Below, in pieces: positions 21,554 to 32,495 of a stretch of 64,000 nucleotides of DNA (position 1 is the stretch's first letter; the number at the start of each line of letters is the position of its first letter). The DNA is taken from assembly GCA_947646735.1 (NCBI GenBank), contig CANTFK010000347.1:1-64000 (forward strand), given 5' to 3'. The translations under genes were made by a program, and so were the position numbers. Origin of the DNA: Peronospora farinosa (taxonomy: Eukaryota > Oomycota > Peronosporomycetes > Peronosporales > Peronosporaceae). Under the pieces are notes generated by a model. That model saw only the letters and a list, made by a program, of their open reading frames with translations. It was not told the origin of the DNA and did no database searches.

Positions 21554-23139
21554 ATGCCTGGACGCTTCGATGCCTCGAACACCCTCCCAAGCCTTTCAGA
21601 GAAGAGCCGAGAGCTCTGGAAACGGGCCGAGGGTGCAGTAGAAGAGCGCTCGGTACCTCTGCCAGAGCAGCCGAAGTCTCAACTCATTGGCATCTACGAC
21701 CTGCCATTCTCACTTTTACCGGCAGATCTCTCCAATCCTCGACCACGACATTGCAGACACAGATGACGACACTTCAAAGTCAGAGTTTGACAACCCCGAC
21801 AGTATTGGTGATACAGTCTTCGCAATGGACACAGCTTCGACCAGAACGGTGCAATGCTAAACACGTTGTCAATTCTGTCGAACTGCAGGACGTCCAAGAG
21901 ATACAGAACCAGCAGCTTCAATGGCAGTCCGCGAGCCACCTGTCCGAACGGCGGACGATGGTGCAACGAATTCTGCAGCTTTCGCAGAGTCATAGCAAGT
22001 CCAACGTAAATTCCAATAGAGCAGTGTTGTTGGCCAAGCGCATTGAACTGGCACTGTATTCACGTGCGGGTTCGTTGATTGAATACGGCAACTTGACAAC
22101 GCTTCGACGACGACTACAGAGCCTGGTTGCTTCTAGCGTGCACGAAGCTGTGGCAAGTGAGACAGGGGTGCAAACCAGAAAGCGTCATGTTATGTCACGA
22201 AATTTGATGCAAGTTAGCAAGCGTCAACGATGCACGTCCACAACCACAAGTATCAATATCTTTTCTTCCATTGATGAGGACTGTACGCGCTTGGTGTTCT
22301 CGTTTTTAGATGGTAATGAGGTTATGCGTCAACGGATGCTGAATCGGTTTGCTGCTGCTTTCTTGCCGAATTGTATACTGTGTCTGACAGTGAAGGTCTC
22401 TCAATTGGCACACGGACTGGCTTCCAACTCGTCCATGCTTCGGCTGATCAAACTCGAGCAGCTTGTAGTGCACAAGGCTGGAGCGTTATCCTTATCTCCA
22501 GCAGTAGCAAGAGTTGGATCCGCAACGACTCCACTTTACGCTTGGGGCTGTGCCGAGCTTCCAACGAATCAAGCGAATGATGGTGAAAGTGCTGTGCTTG
22601 CTTTGGCTGGTGCATTGAGCTCTGGCACCTTTCCGAATCTGAAGAAACTGCAGCTCAACTCGATGTTCGTCAACACCATGAGCCATAACGGTCTATTTCC
22701 GCTGTGCAAGGCACTGGAAAGTAGCTGCTGTCCATTTTTGGAAGACTTACTACTGGCTGGCAACAACCTCGGTGATCTCGGCGCATACAGAGTCGCACGT
22801 TTGCTTCAGTCTCCTCAAGCTCCACGTCTTACTCGTTTGGATCTACGTCGTAATTTTATGGGTGAGACTGGACTACGTGCAGTTGTGTGTGCTCTAATCC
22901 AGAAGCAGCCTTTGCTCCAAGTGCTGTGTATGGGAGGAAACCTCGTGACCGACAACTGTGTGAGTGAGCTACAGAGATTGTTGGCAAGTTTAGCCTGCCC
23001 GACTCTGCGATTCCTCGGTCTTGAAGACAACTTTTTGAGCGCCGAAGGTGTGCATTTTTTAGTCAAGACGGCAGCAACCAATACCACCTCATCAACGAAA
23101 CTGCGTCGCGTCTCCTGCGATTGCGAAGCTTCCGCGTAA
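21554..23139 (+). CDS. Leucine-rich repeat (RNI-like) protein
   Basis: Starts MPGRFDASNTLPSLSEKSRE at 21554. A 73-bp intron at 21653-21725 joins this to an acidic exon (ILDHDIADTDDDTSKSEFD). A second intron or frame change in about 21810-21895 leads to the main exon, which runs open to 23139. That exon has a basic helical module (KRIELALYSRAGSLIEYGNL then LRRRLQSLV, a pattern recurrent in oomycete proteins), an F-box-like FSSIDEDCTRLVFSFLDGNE, and then ribonuclease-inhibitor-type LRRs (FPNLKKLQLNSM, FLEDLLLAGNNLGDLGAYRV, LTRLDLRRNFMGETGLRAV, LQVLCMGGNLVTDN, LRFLGLEDNFLSAEGV). LRR proteins of this kind bind partners; a specific role cannot be stated. Confidence 0.72.
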
Positions 23140-23591
23140 GCAAACACAATCGAGATAATAGCTCGATCATATAGAATTCTTGTACACAAGGCAACTACAT
23201 CATTAATTCATGAAATATGTTGACGAACGTCTTCAAGCGACTCGTAGACAATGCTTTCCTTCACAATTCAAACATTGAGCAGCCGGAACGTGCGGCTTCT
23301 AAGCAGCATAGACAACATAGGATCGCACAAAAGAAAACGAGATGATAGCATTTTTTTTTTTTTGCGAGGTCTCAATATATTACAACAAAAACCAGAATAC
23401 ATGCAGCTTGCTCGGAGTTGATGATCAGCCAGTCGCTTCAGAAAAAATAACCCCATTACGACCAGGACAATAAGATGCTATCTGAGGTGTAGGCAGCTTT
23501 CGAGTTCGCCGCAAAAGGGGAGAGGATATCCATTGCAATGCTTTTGTCGGTTCAAAAATCTACGGCACTTGATGATTAGAGTGTCGTAGCA
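23140..23591. other. Intergenic, convergent 3' ends
   Basis: About 450 bp between the LRR gene and the small membrane protein gene (minus). It holds a 13-base T run near 23350. No gene seen. Confidence 0.4.
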
Positions 23592-24097
23592 TCACGGATA
23601 ATAATCCTCGGGTGGCGTTGTCGACACGTACCATCCCCACTGTGGGGATCCCGTCTCTCCATCTTCCTCTAACAAAGCGGGCTCCAACAATACTTTGTTC
23701 CCCACTGCAGCATCAATCTCAATGTCCCTTTCGGACTCAAGAAACTGCACCAGAATACAAAGTCAGCTTCCTTCCACCAATTCTTTCAATGTTCAGCTAA
23801 AAAAAACTTGCCACGTACACTGAGGTTGCGAAGCGTGAGGGTCCGATCTCGTGATGGGGTGGACGCATCACTCTCTGTAGTACTGCAGACATCGTCAGTC
23901 TCCTTACGGGGACTTAAAATGGCTACTTTTAATTCAGTGTCATCCTCCGTAGCGACTTGGAGGTACTTGAGCACACTCACTGCAGTTGCTGCAGCCACAG
24001 CAGCAGTGGCCACCACAGGATGTTCTTTGACCCATCGAATCCCACCAGCAATCTCAATGGACGTTGGAAAGAAGGATGGTACGACAACGTTTGACAT
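23592..24097 (-). CDS. Small single-pass membrane protein, hypothetical
   Basis: Exons 24097-23819 and 23744-23592 (74-bp GT-AG intron) encode 143 residues. The start at 24097 (MSNVVVPSFFPTS) is the first that precedes a plausible protein; the open frame extends further upstream but with low-complexity, unlikely sequence. Residues 28-45 (HPVVATAAVAAATAVSVL) are one hydrophobic segment, followed by an acidic/Ser-rich region and a C-terminus ending PQWGWYVSTTPPEDYYP. Both exons together give a coherent protein, while exon 1 alone would end in an unrelated tail. No family is recognised. Confidence 0.55.
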
Positions 24098-24529
24098 GAT
24101 TATAATGCTGAAGAAATGAGGCTGAGGGGGTTCGAAGCTGATGTTGTGATGGTAAAATTTGGTTGTGGTGGGATATCTCGCTCCAGCCGTTTTCTTACGT
24201 AGAACTTTCAAGTGCGAAAGAAAATACGGATGCATGAAAAAACCTCTGTTTTATAATGTTCCTGACTAGAGCGGTAAATGAGTATTTAGAATGTGTATGG
24301 GACCTGTGTATTTGTATCTCCTTGACAAGTTGTTTGGATGATCATTTCTGTGTAGACAGGATTGCGTCGAGTCCTGCTTTGCGTCTGAATGTCAGTTGAA
24401 TCTTGACAGGGCTGAGAAAATGGGAAAAAGATGGGAGCAAAGACGCTGGAAGTGTAACGCCGTATTCTGTGCAGGCTGATTACAAAACGCAAACACAGTT
24501 GAGTCAACTTGTAATCTTTGATTAATGGA
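24098..24529. other. Intergenic region upstream of the small membrane protein
   Basis: This stretch should contain the promoter of the minus-strand gene. No other feature is recognised before LINE-like sequence begins near 24530. Confidence 0.35.
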
Positions 24530-25895
24530 CAGTGGGCCAGGGCGGCAACATGCTATCCAAAACCAAGTACGATACAATTGAGGACTGCACCTTTGAACAA
24601 CTACACATTTTGCATATGGGGCAAGTAACATTCATGTTGCGTGTACCAACACCTCCGAATCGACACGGCCATCATTCGAAAGCGATATTCCGACAGCCCT
24701 CCTGCTTTCATCCCTGGACTTACTCATTGGAATAGTATTGCACCACTGCGTTTTCGATAGGCACCGCCAATTTTGGAGAGCTATTGCTGGAGGTTTTTTG
24801 ACAAAAGCATTATTGAAAGCCACTCGACGGAGATCGAGCGTCACGCTGCATCAAGCTGATGATGGGGTGTACTGGGTTTACCACGGATTCATATCGGAGC
24901 TCACCGACGATTCGCCTTTTGACGACAAGCTCTTTGTCACAGTATTCGAACTTTGGGTCTGGTATTCAAGGCGTACCCGCAGCCTTATCGGCTCCCTTGG
25001 TCTGTGCCGAATTCAACGTCAAATTACGCTATCACGAAGGCCTTAGGCAAGCAAAGCTTTTCAGCTCCACAAAGAAGTTCTTGTCCGTCAACTTTTGATT
25101 CTCATTGACTGCCTTTCCGAATCGGCAACGACGGATGAACGGCAATGCGCAACGCTCCGGGAAACGCTGACGCAAGTGTGGGATCATAGTAAGGGTTTTA
25201 TACCATATCAAGTCTGGTCTCACACCATATCAAGTCTGGGCAGGGTACCGGGTGGCGACGAGACAATTGAATCTGTATCACGCTGCGCGGAACAAAAACA
25301 ATAGTTGTCGAAAGACACCGGCCTGCAGCGGCAGTGAGGGGGCTATTGTCCATCTGTTCTGGAAATATACTTGTACCGCAGCGCTTTGGGATAAACTTAT
25401 TGGTCACCGGACCGGGCAGCAAGTCACCTGTTAATTGATTCACAACTTCTTGGGGCCTGTGCTAGTAAAAGGGCTCGTAACATACCTGCGTACCGAACGA
25501 TAATTCTGATGGACCGATTTCAGGATGACGTGGGTAAAGCCGAACGCGTCTGGACACCAATTTGGCACGTCCTCGCGACATGATGTCAAACACGAATTTG
25601 ACTAACAGGAATGCAGCCGTCTACAAGGCTGTCACACGCCACATTTTGGGCTATGTGCCTTTGTCAGCTCCTAGCAATTGCAAAGAGGGAGCATCGAATA
25701 GACGATCTGAATCTTTTTCTCTCTTTGACACGGACAATCAGCAAGCAGTGCATTATTGCATGCATGCATTTCTTGGTGTTAGGCGAGACCGACAGCACCT
25801 CCTCACCTTCTGTTGCTCAACCTGTCATGCCTGAGTCAATTGTTGCGTTACGATACGTAATTCATCCAGTTGATTCCGTGGTGTCAATATAATTT
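24530..25895 (+). mobile_element. LINE (non-LTR) retrotransposon relic, 3' part
   Basis: Scattered plus-strand frames read like the C-terminal third of a LINE reverse transcriptase ORF. The clearest is the zf-RVT-like segment GAIVHLFWKYTCTAALWDKL at about 25348-25400, the typical 'HLFWxCxxAxxxW' box after the RT. Further on a segment reads MDRFQDDVGKAERVWTPIWH. Stops and frameshifts occur about every 100-200 bp, so it is inactive. No 5' end, target duplication or poly(A) tail was resolved. Confidence 0.6.
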
Positions 25896-26083
25896 GTATA
25901 AACTGCAAGACGTGAAGCCTGCTATCATGAAACGAGAGAGAAATTAAAGACACTAACAGTCCGGGAGGACGTCATATTCGGGACATAACATCAATACATA
26001 TAACTAAAGATTCTTGTATTGAGCAGTTCCTAAACACGACAAACATCTATCTAAAGTGGCGTAATGAGTATTGATTGCAGAGT

Positions 26084-27007
26084 TTACTCAGCAAGCTCCG
26101 TGGCAGCACTTTTGCTTCCCTGTATTATTCGCTTCAGTGGGCTGCATCCAGTTTTAATCGGAGAAACTAAGCTAGTCATGACTCTTGGTGAGAGTGTACT
26201 CTTAGTATCGTGAAGTCTCGGGTACGATCCAGATTCGGGTGTGTCGCAACTAAAAAAAGGTAGTAACACTTTACTTTGCGGCGTATTCCATGTGACGTGG
26301 TATCCATATGGCAAAGGTGTTACCAAACCGCTTCCAGTCTCGAGATCGATGATACCCTCTTCTGCATTCTTGTCTTCTGTCTTTCGTTTAAAGAGTGAAC
26401 GAAAAGCTGCAAAGAATCCTGATGCGAGCTGGAACATTAGCACGATCGCCACGAAACTCACCACTACGCTTATTACGAAAGGGATGCTAATAGTAAGGAC
26501 TTTTTCCAAAGACATTGGACGGCACAGACTACAAAACGTGAATGAATCGTCCCAAATGCTTGATGTCGCTGACGACGCAGAGCCATCGATGCCGCCGTTG
26601 GTACCTTAAGGTTTTCTTTCCAGACGCACAGGATGTTACACTGACCTTTCCAGAGCGTTTTACCGTTTTCGGTGCTGTGCTGTATTGTAATTGCGACGCC
26701 ACTAACTGCAAGCACAAGTGACGCTCTATAAAGTCATAAGGCCAGACATATCTATGATTATAAAGAACTGATGGACCAGTAGGGTATCTGCTCATCGTAG
26801 GCACTAACACATCGAAGGTTTCACGTATAGTGAGCACCTACGTTTTCCCACCGGACTGTCCTTAATCATCGAGGTTCTCTCTTGAAACGACATATAAGTG
26901 GCACCCACGTCCATTGGTGTCATCTCGAGTTGCCTGCCACATGTGGGTATAGAATCTGGATCTGACGGTGGATTTCCAACCAACTTCTTTCCCGCGTAGG
27001 TACTACT
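26084..27007 (-). CDS. Single-pass membrane protein, multi-exon, 5' end not found
   Basis: Three exons fit by splice sites and phase: 27007-26842, 26705-26646 and 26568-26084, with introns of 136 and 77 bp. The joined reading gives an extracellular-looking part (NPPSDPDSIPTCGRQLEMTP..., GVAITIQHSTENGKTLWK, SSIWDDSFTFCSLCRPM), then a transmembrane helix VLTISIPFVISVVVSFVAIV continuing to FMFQLASG, a basic stop-transfer RSLFKRKTEDK and a cytoplasmic tail of about 90 residues. Type I topology with a signal peptide in a still-missing upstream exon is inferred. No family recognised. Without the introns this region would look like two frameshifted fragments. Confidence 0.5.
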
Positions 27008-27596
27008 CTACTACCCTCTTGTCTACGTTATTAGCATATAGGAAATACGTCACTACCGTGACTGTAGGACAAACAAAAGGACCACAAAAGTTACGACATC
27101 GTTTTATTGCTCGACGGCCACAATGACAACCCTTTTGGTTGGTGTAATAACTAGTTGTAACGGAAAAGTCTTTGGGTACATCACGCGACGTCTGTCACTG
27201 AATCTTTTCTGGCTTCTTGCGATTCTCGACCAACAAATAGTTGGCTGGAAGGATCGCAGGAAGCACGGGAGAGACAACTCCATCGATCAAGCAGTAAAAA
27301 GCCAACCCAGTCTATATTTGGTTTGCGAACCTTCAAGTGATTGTAGGGCCAGTAAGTAGGTCGTATACAAACAAGATAAGAAGTCTCACATGGTCAGCTG
27401 GTTTAGCTCATCCTAGTCTTTTCTTAGGTACACACCATCGACCTCCCCCCTCCCCCCTTCAAATTGAAGGTACGAAAGTCAGCACATGTCGCAAGGGGGA
27501 CACGCCCTTCCCCACATTTTTTCTCAATAAAGTACGTCCCATTCGTGAACTTCCTCGCTTCGACTCATTTGAATAGTTTCAATACTCAGACGAAAT
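27008..27596. other. Intergenic region
   Basis: It may contain the missing 5' exon of the minus-strand membrane protein and must contain the promoter of the MARVEL-like gene. A C-rich tract (CCTCCCCCCTCCCCCC at about 27447-27462) lies about 140 bp before that start codon. Confidence 0.4.
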
Positions 27597-28154
27597 ATGT
27601 CGCTTGTTGCAACGGCCCCTAAGAATATGGTATATCTACGATTAGGACTACGTGGTATACAACTCATTTGCAGTGTCTTGGCCTTGGCTTTTGCAGCTGG
27701 CGGCTTTTACGATGGAGCGGCTTCGAGAGCAAGTATTTTCGTGCTGCTTATGGGTTACACTGGCATGCTGTACACGTTGTGGCATCTTGTGGCGGTGGAG
27801 ATCTTCCATTTTGCTAATCGTCCGGCACTTCGTTTCGAGCAGTGCCTAGATGGACTATTGGTGCTCTTGCTACTTGTTGCCGGTATCTGCTTGGCGACGT
27901 CGGACTTTACGAGATACTGTGGCTTTGGGTGGCACTGTCACAACCTCCGAGCTGCGACGGCTTTCGACTTTATCGCCATGTTTTTCTTTTTGGTGTCGCT
28001 GGTGATGACGTTCCTGACCTCAAACGAGCAAGTTAACGGACCTACTGACGTGCAATTAGAAGATCCTGTGCCGTACCACCAGAGCGTGACGCCTACGTCA
28101 GCTGCGTTGTCTCCGATCGGTAATCAGTACGGAGGACATACTTCCAAGGTTTAA
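27597..28154 (+). CDS. Four-TM MARVEL-like membrane protein (copy A)
   Basis: A single exon of 185 residues. Four hydrophobic segments: about 18-38 (GIQLICSVLALAFAAGGFY), 46-68 (FVLLMGYTGMLYTLWHLVAV), 86-103 (LDGLLVLLLLVAGICLATS) and 123-143 (AFDFIAMFFFLVSLVMTFLT), with the C...C loop (RYCGFGWHCHNLRAA) before TM4 and a Ser/Pro-rich cytosolic tail. The spacing and the RxxQL motif in TM1 suit the MARVEL fold (membrane-associating, involved in vesicle and membrane-domain traffic). A similar gene lies at 57122-57691 on the opposite strand. Function in oomycetes is unknown. Confidence 0.7.
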   Translation: MSLVATAPKNMVYLRLGLRGIQLICSVLALAFAAGGFYDGAASRASIFVLLMGYTGMLYTLWHLVAVEIFHFANRPALRFEQCLDGLLVLLLLVAGICLATSDFTRYCGFGWHCHNLRAATAFDFIAMFFFLVSLVMTFLTSNEQVNGPTDVQLEDPVPYHQSVTPTSAALSPIGNQYGGHTSKV

Positions 28155-28286
28155 GATGTCAAGAGAAAGCTCCTTGTAGCTAGCTACAGGATGTAGCTAG
28201 CTATAGGATTCCATCGCACCTTTTTAAGATCAATACACGTTAATTTTTTCTATTAGTTGGTATGTTTGGTGCTAGTGGCTCGCTGG

Positions 28287-28446
28287 TGATATTGGGCAAG
28301 GTCTAGCTCCCTCTGATATTGGGCAAGGTCTACTACCTCTGATATTGGGCAAGGTCTACTACCTCTGATATTGGGCAAGGTCTAGCTCCCTCTGATATTG
28401 GGCAAGGTCTAGCTCCCTCTGATATTGGGCAAGGTCTAGCTACCTC
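28287..28446 (+). repeat. Minisatellite, six copies of 26-27 bp
   Basis: The core TGATATTGGGCAAGGTCTA begins at 28287, 28314, 28340, 28366, 28393 and 28420. Two unit types alternate, ending GCTCCCTC or CTACCTC, in the order 1-2-2-1-1-variant, so the array has grown by unequal exchange. It lies 130 bp downstream of the MARVEL-like gene. Confidence 0.95.
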
Positions 28447-29189
28447 TTGTTGTTTTTTCTTACGTCAAGAAAAACAAGTTGAAAAGCAGAACTTATAAAG
28501 GATGGTCGATCTGATTTATAGCAAGGGCATTTTTTTGAGACAATCAGCACAAAGGTCTTCTTTTGCACGGGACTTTAATGATTCCTAGACGATTGTTGAC
28601 GTCTATCGAGAATTCTAAAAAAGGTGCCAAGGATTGTGACACGAAATTACTGAAGTAATAAGCGAGTCGAATTACCTACCATCCCATGTTAAAGTTTACC
28701 TGAAAAACAAGTTTAGAGCCACCGACAGACGCTTTCTGTCGCTACGGTGGCTGTTTCTGTGCACTAAGAGCAATGTCTGGCCAGCTGCTCATCTCCTTTC
28801 ACTCACCATCTATTCACCATCCGTCCCATCCAGCTTGTCGAAAATAAATCATTCATTTACCGAAGGATACAGTTCTGAATTCAAAATTGCATATGAATGG
28901 TTTCGGAGCTCTGGGACATGGCCCCGAAAAATCTGGACGCTTGAACATGGTCCCGAAGCCATGGAGCTTCTTTTGGGTAATAAAGCAACATAATTCTAAG
29001 TAAGGGTGAAAAACGAAGAGGCAAACGATTCTGATATTGGCGGATCTCCACTAGCCGACTTACAGCCGTTGGAGCTAATGGACAGGCTTTTTACGTCTGC
29101 ACCAGTGCCAGAGGAAGGTGACAGCAGGAATTGGGTAAAGGAGGAAATTATACAATACGCCACATGTAACGGAGGTGGGTCCATTACAT
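28447..29189. other. Intergenic region with a hairpin
   Basis: No supportable gene. An imperfect palindrome at about 28717-28753 (GCCACCGACAGA and CTGTCGctacGGTGGC) could form a stem-loop. Two short direct repeats of a CATGGYCCCGAA motif lie at 28917-28962. A 61-codon frame at 29006-29191 has no recognisable family. Confidence 0.4.
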
Positions 29190-29735
29190 AAGAAGATTAC
29201 TCTAACTATTTTTATATCTGATATTATTCGATAATATTTCTTTTCTTTAAAAATATTGTCCTTGCATCTCCTTGAAGTTGAAAATGCCCTCTAATTGGTT
29301 AATATAGGCCATTATCAACGAGCGCGCTGACCAATGATCGATGAACGCGCGTACTGAATGGAGGGCACGAAAACAACATACCCGGTCTACTATTTAGTGC
29401 CTTAGTAACCATCTTCTGACAGCGATTGCACTTTCGCAATCGCTTGTATCCTGGAGAGCGAGGTCGCTCGCTTTCTACATACGAGAGGTCCATTGCCTCC
29501 GCCCTACTCCGCCCTCCTGTCGTCTCGGTGGAAGATAGATCTCGAGTGGACATGAGCCTGTTGCAGGCTAAAGTCCTCCTGTTCCGCTGCAGAGAACGCT
29601 TAATCAAGCGACTCTAGTCCCAAGCGGAACAGGTGGTTCTTGACGTAATTATCCGTCAGACCCTTTATAAAAACAGTAACCCGTGTTTGTTCATCAATTA
29701 GGTTCAGCACGATACAACTGACGAAGTATCGTGCA
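29190..29735 (+). repeat. Copia-type LTR or LTR fragment
   Basis: The first 200 bp match, in inverted orientation, the LTR-like block at 5771-5960. Downstream the sequence has a promoter-like stretch (TTTATAAAAA at about 29663) and ends in a region with a 9-bp inverted repeat GCACGATAC / GTATCGTGC at 29707-29734. No copia coding sequence is attached, so it is a solo LTR or a remnant. Confidence 0.5.
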
Positions 29736-29749
29736 TGCTAGTCGGAAGC

Positions 29750-31918
29750 GTGTATGTTACGCTTACTCTCTTTAAGATCCAGGAGCTCAGCTCGAGGCCT
29801 GAATTCGGCGGGGCGCGGCTTAAACATATATTTGAGTCGCGTCTTGAGGACTCCATACGTTAAAAAACGCATGGTTATGCAGCTTAAGACCTAAGGCCTA
29901 CGCATAGATGAACAGAGAGAGCAGCATGGCACCGACGGCGAGACGCCAACGGTTTCAGCCATACACTGTCCCGCATTTCATTCTAGATTACTGAAATAGA
30001 AGAAGTCATCACGCGTTGCGCTGAGCCGCAAGGCCTACGGTGATCTACGAGGACACTTCTTTTATGAGTGTAGTTTTCACGCCCAGTGTTTCGTCACACT
30101 GGAAGCGATCATCTTCTGTCTTTTAAAAGGGTCAGCGACGTGGGTTTACGGTGTTGCAAAACCACAACAGCGTGATGGACCATCAAAACGGTCGGGTTGG
30201 TAGAGGTACCAATCTAGCAACGTCAAGAGAGTTCTCGGGACTCCTGACAAAGGGTGCTCCCAACTCACAGTAACTGTGTGTTGCTGCTTTTAAATGATGA
30301 GATGCCGCATCACCTTTAAGCTAGATGTGACAAAGAACATGTAACTTCGCGCCCAAGTTGACTGTGAGTCGTCGAACAGCTTTGTCCATCGCCAGTCGCT
30401 AGATGATCGCAGGCTCAAATATTTTATGTGCGAGACCCCTTCAGCAAGGATCACGGTGCGCCTTGCAGCAGGTGCATCCGTAATAGTATTGACACGTGTA
30501 GTGAGGATATACTACACGCTTGAAGGCAAAAGAGTATATAAAAAATTCATCGTACTCGATCTAGATGACAAATTTAATTTCATCCTGGTTTTACCATCAC
30601 TCAGAAGGTAAGAGCCATGGGTCAGCTGGCAGCATCGAACCCCGAAGATTCCTGCCGCTTGTTCATCAGATGGTCATTTAGTGATCGTCTTGGAGCGTTC
30701 ACAAGCGTGTGAATATACTACGAGTCAGTGCGATTGCTTCAACTACGATATGGTCGTTAATATGACTGAGCAAGAATTTGGTGTGACAAATAGCCACAAT
30801 GTCAAGCAAGCTGTCGGCGCCTGTGCAGAAGCACAGGCAGCGCCGAAGGTCCACCACCGAATAGTCGAGTGGACCGGGGAATAGATGCTGCCTAGAGGGA
30901 AGAATACGCGATCGAAGACATTGGCTACCCGGAAGCGGCAGCACGGTAATTCTTAATCGACTGAAGTGTTGATCGTAGAGGATCTCGCTGTCGTTGCGCT
31001 ACCATAGCTAGATGAGCTTGAGAAATTAAGCCCATAGGAAGTAAATAAGACGTTTAAAGTATTATTTACAACGAAGGAAGCGTAGACGCTTAACGCTCGA
31101 TCTGATTCCGCTTCCGAAGTTAACTTCGACGATCATTCAATTGTCCACGCTAGGAATATAAAACGATAGGTTATGTTGTGGGCAATATCGTGTGAGTTAC
31201 CTAAATACAGAGGTACTCGACATAATATCGACTTATTACTAGACACAATATATAGTGTCATGAAGTATTGGACACTGCCTCGGGAACAGGTCGAGTCGAT
31301 TGACATGTTCTTTGCCTATAGCCTTGCTGCAAATCAATTTCCTCTCACAGCTCTCCGACTTCTGTGTGCTAATGTCCACCGGAAGGTGGCGGACAGGGCA
31401 TGCGTTCAACAAGTTGAACGCTGCAACGATACCGTCGATAGTGCCGATCCCGAGGAAGGATGTACTAACAGATAATATGTTTATGAAAATCATCTTTTCG
31501 TCCATGGATCTGATGGATGGATTCTATCAGATCCTAATGCGTGAATGGGATTTCCCGTACACAGCAGTAAGCATATCCATTGGTATCCTATGGGAGTACC
31601 ACAAGGGATCATTAATGCACCAGTTACATCCAATAGATGTGTTTTACATCTATTGAAACCGTTGTGCTATTTTGCACCGAAGTTATTTCGATGATGTGTT
31701 CGTCTGTAGCCGGGATATGGATGAGAAAACAGACGTGAAAGCCCACCGAATCCACGTCCGTAAGTTCCTTACAGCAAAGGTTGTACGCCAACCTCAAGGA
31801 GTGTATATTTGCAGCTAGAGAAATACCATTTCTTGGGTGCATCGTCGGAGAGAAAGGCGTACGCCCTGATACAAAAAAGACAAAGGCGATCACCGACTGG
31901 CCAGTGTCAGACGATGTC
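29750..31918 (+). mobile_element. Ty3/gypsy relic A (gag, protease, RT), cut by another insertion
   Basis: Plus-strand fragments in order: gag-like debris (29800-30400); protease-type segment YYTLEGKRVYKKFIVLDLDDKFNFIL near 30510-30590; and RT from about 31370: GRWRTGHAFNKLNAATIPSI, VPIPRKDVLTDN, SSMDLMDGFYQILMREWDFP, and SYFDDVFVCSRD (YFDD catalytic box, about 31683-31705) then FLGCIVGEKGVRPDTKKTKA. Many frameshifts and stops. The RT stops abruptly after AITDWPV at about 31915, where a new LTR-like end TGTAACGGGG begins, so a second gypsy element interrupted it. Confidence 0.8.
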
Positions 31919-31985
31919 TGTAACGGGGCTAGAAAGTAGTCGTAAATAAAACATCGAAACTGTAAAGTTTACAAACTAACAAGCG

Positions 31986-32495
31986 ATGTACGACGACGCG
32001 ACACCCAACACTGCAGCACTCCCAAGCACTATCAGAGGGAGTGCAACAACCAGCATCATGGCGCGGCAACTCATACCTTGGTCACTGTACGACTTGTCCG
32101 GAGCTTGCGCTCCGGACTCACTGGACACGATGCGGGACTACTTCCGCCAATTTCGAAAACTGCGCGGGAAGGGTCTTGATGGAATCGAGTATGAATCCTT
32201 GCAACGTTCTTGGAGCGCCTTCATCCGACGTTGGAATCGGATGCTCGAAGGTGGTAGCAGCTTCCAACTGTGGCTCGCCAATCGAAAGGAACTTCGCGCC
32301 GATCACTACATCGCGAAATGGTGTGTGAGAATGCTTGAAATGAGGACCGCCTCTGCTTCGTTCATGTCAATGAAGGATCTCAATCTTGTGAATCGACGCC
32401 ACGTTCACCTCATGACGAATGGAGACGACACATCGCTGATTGTTCACTCAGCGAACGCGAAAGAAGTTGGATTGCGAAGTATGAGCGAAGTCTGA
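31986..32495 (+). CDS. ORF antisense to gypsy element C, unknown
   Basis: An open frame of 169 codons runs opposite to element C between its chromodomain end and its outer edge. The product has a helical, basic middle (DTMRDYFRQFRKLRGKGLDG, WSAFIRRWNRML, FQLWLANRKELRADHYIAKW) and no recognised domain. Its 3' end overlaps the chromodomain frame by about 50 bp. A 9-bp perfect stem, GTCCGGAGC ttgc GCTCCGGAC at 32096-32117, lies within it. It may be an additional ORF of the element rather than a host gene; equally it may be chance openness. Confidence 0.3.
   Translation: MYDDATPNTAALPSTIRGSATTSIMARQLIPWSLYDLSGACAPDSLDTMRDYFRQFRKLRGKGLDGIEYESLQRSWSAFIRRWNRMLEGGSSFQLWLANRKELRADHYIAKWCVRMLEMRTASASFMSMKDLNLVNRRHVHLMTNGDDTSLIVHSANAKEVGLRSMSEV

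Noticed and set aside
21694..22099. Minus-strand frames opposite the LRR gene
   Set aside because: No domain or splice support; the plus strand carries LRR motifs.
27390..27420. tRNA-like A-box (TGGTCAGCTGGTTTAGCTCA)
   Set aside because: No B-box, no cloverleaf and no matching acceptor stem could be found.
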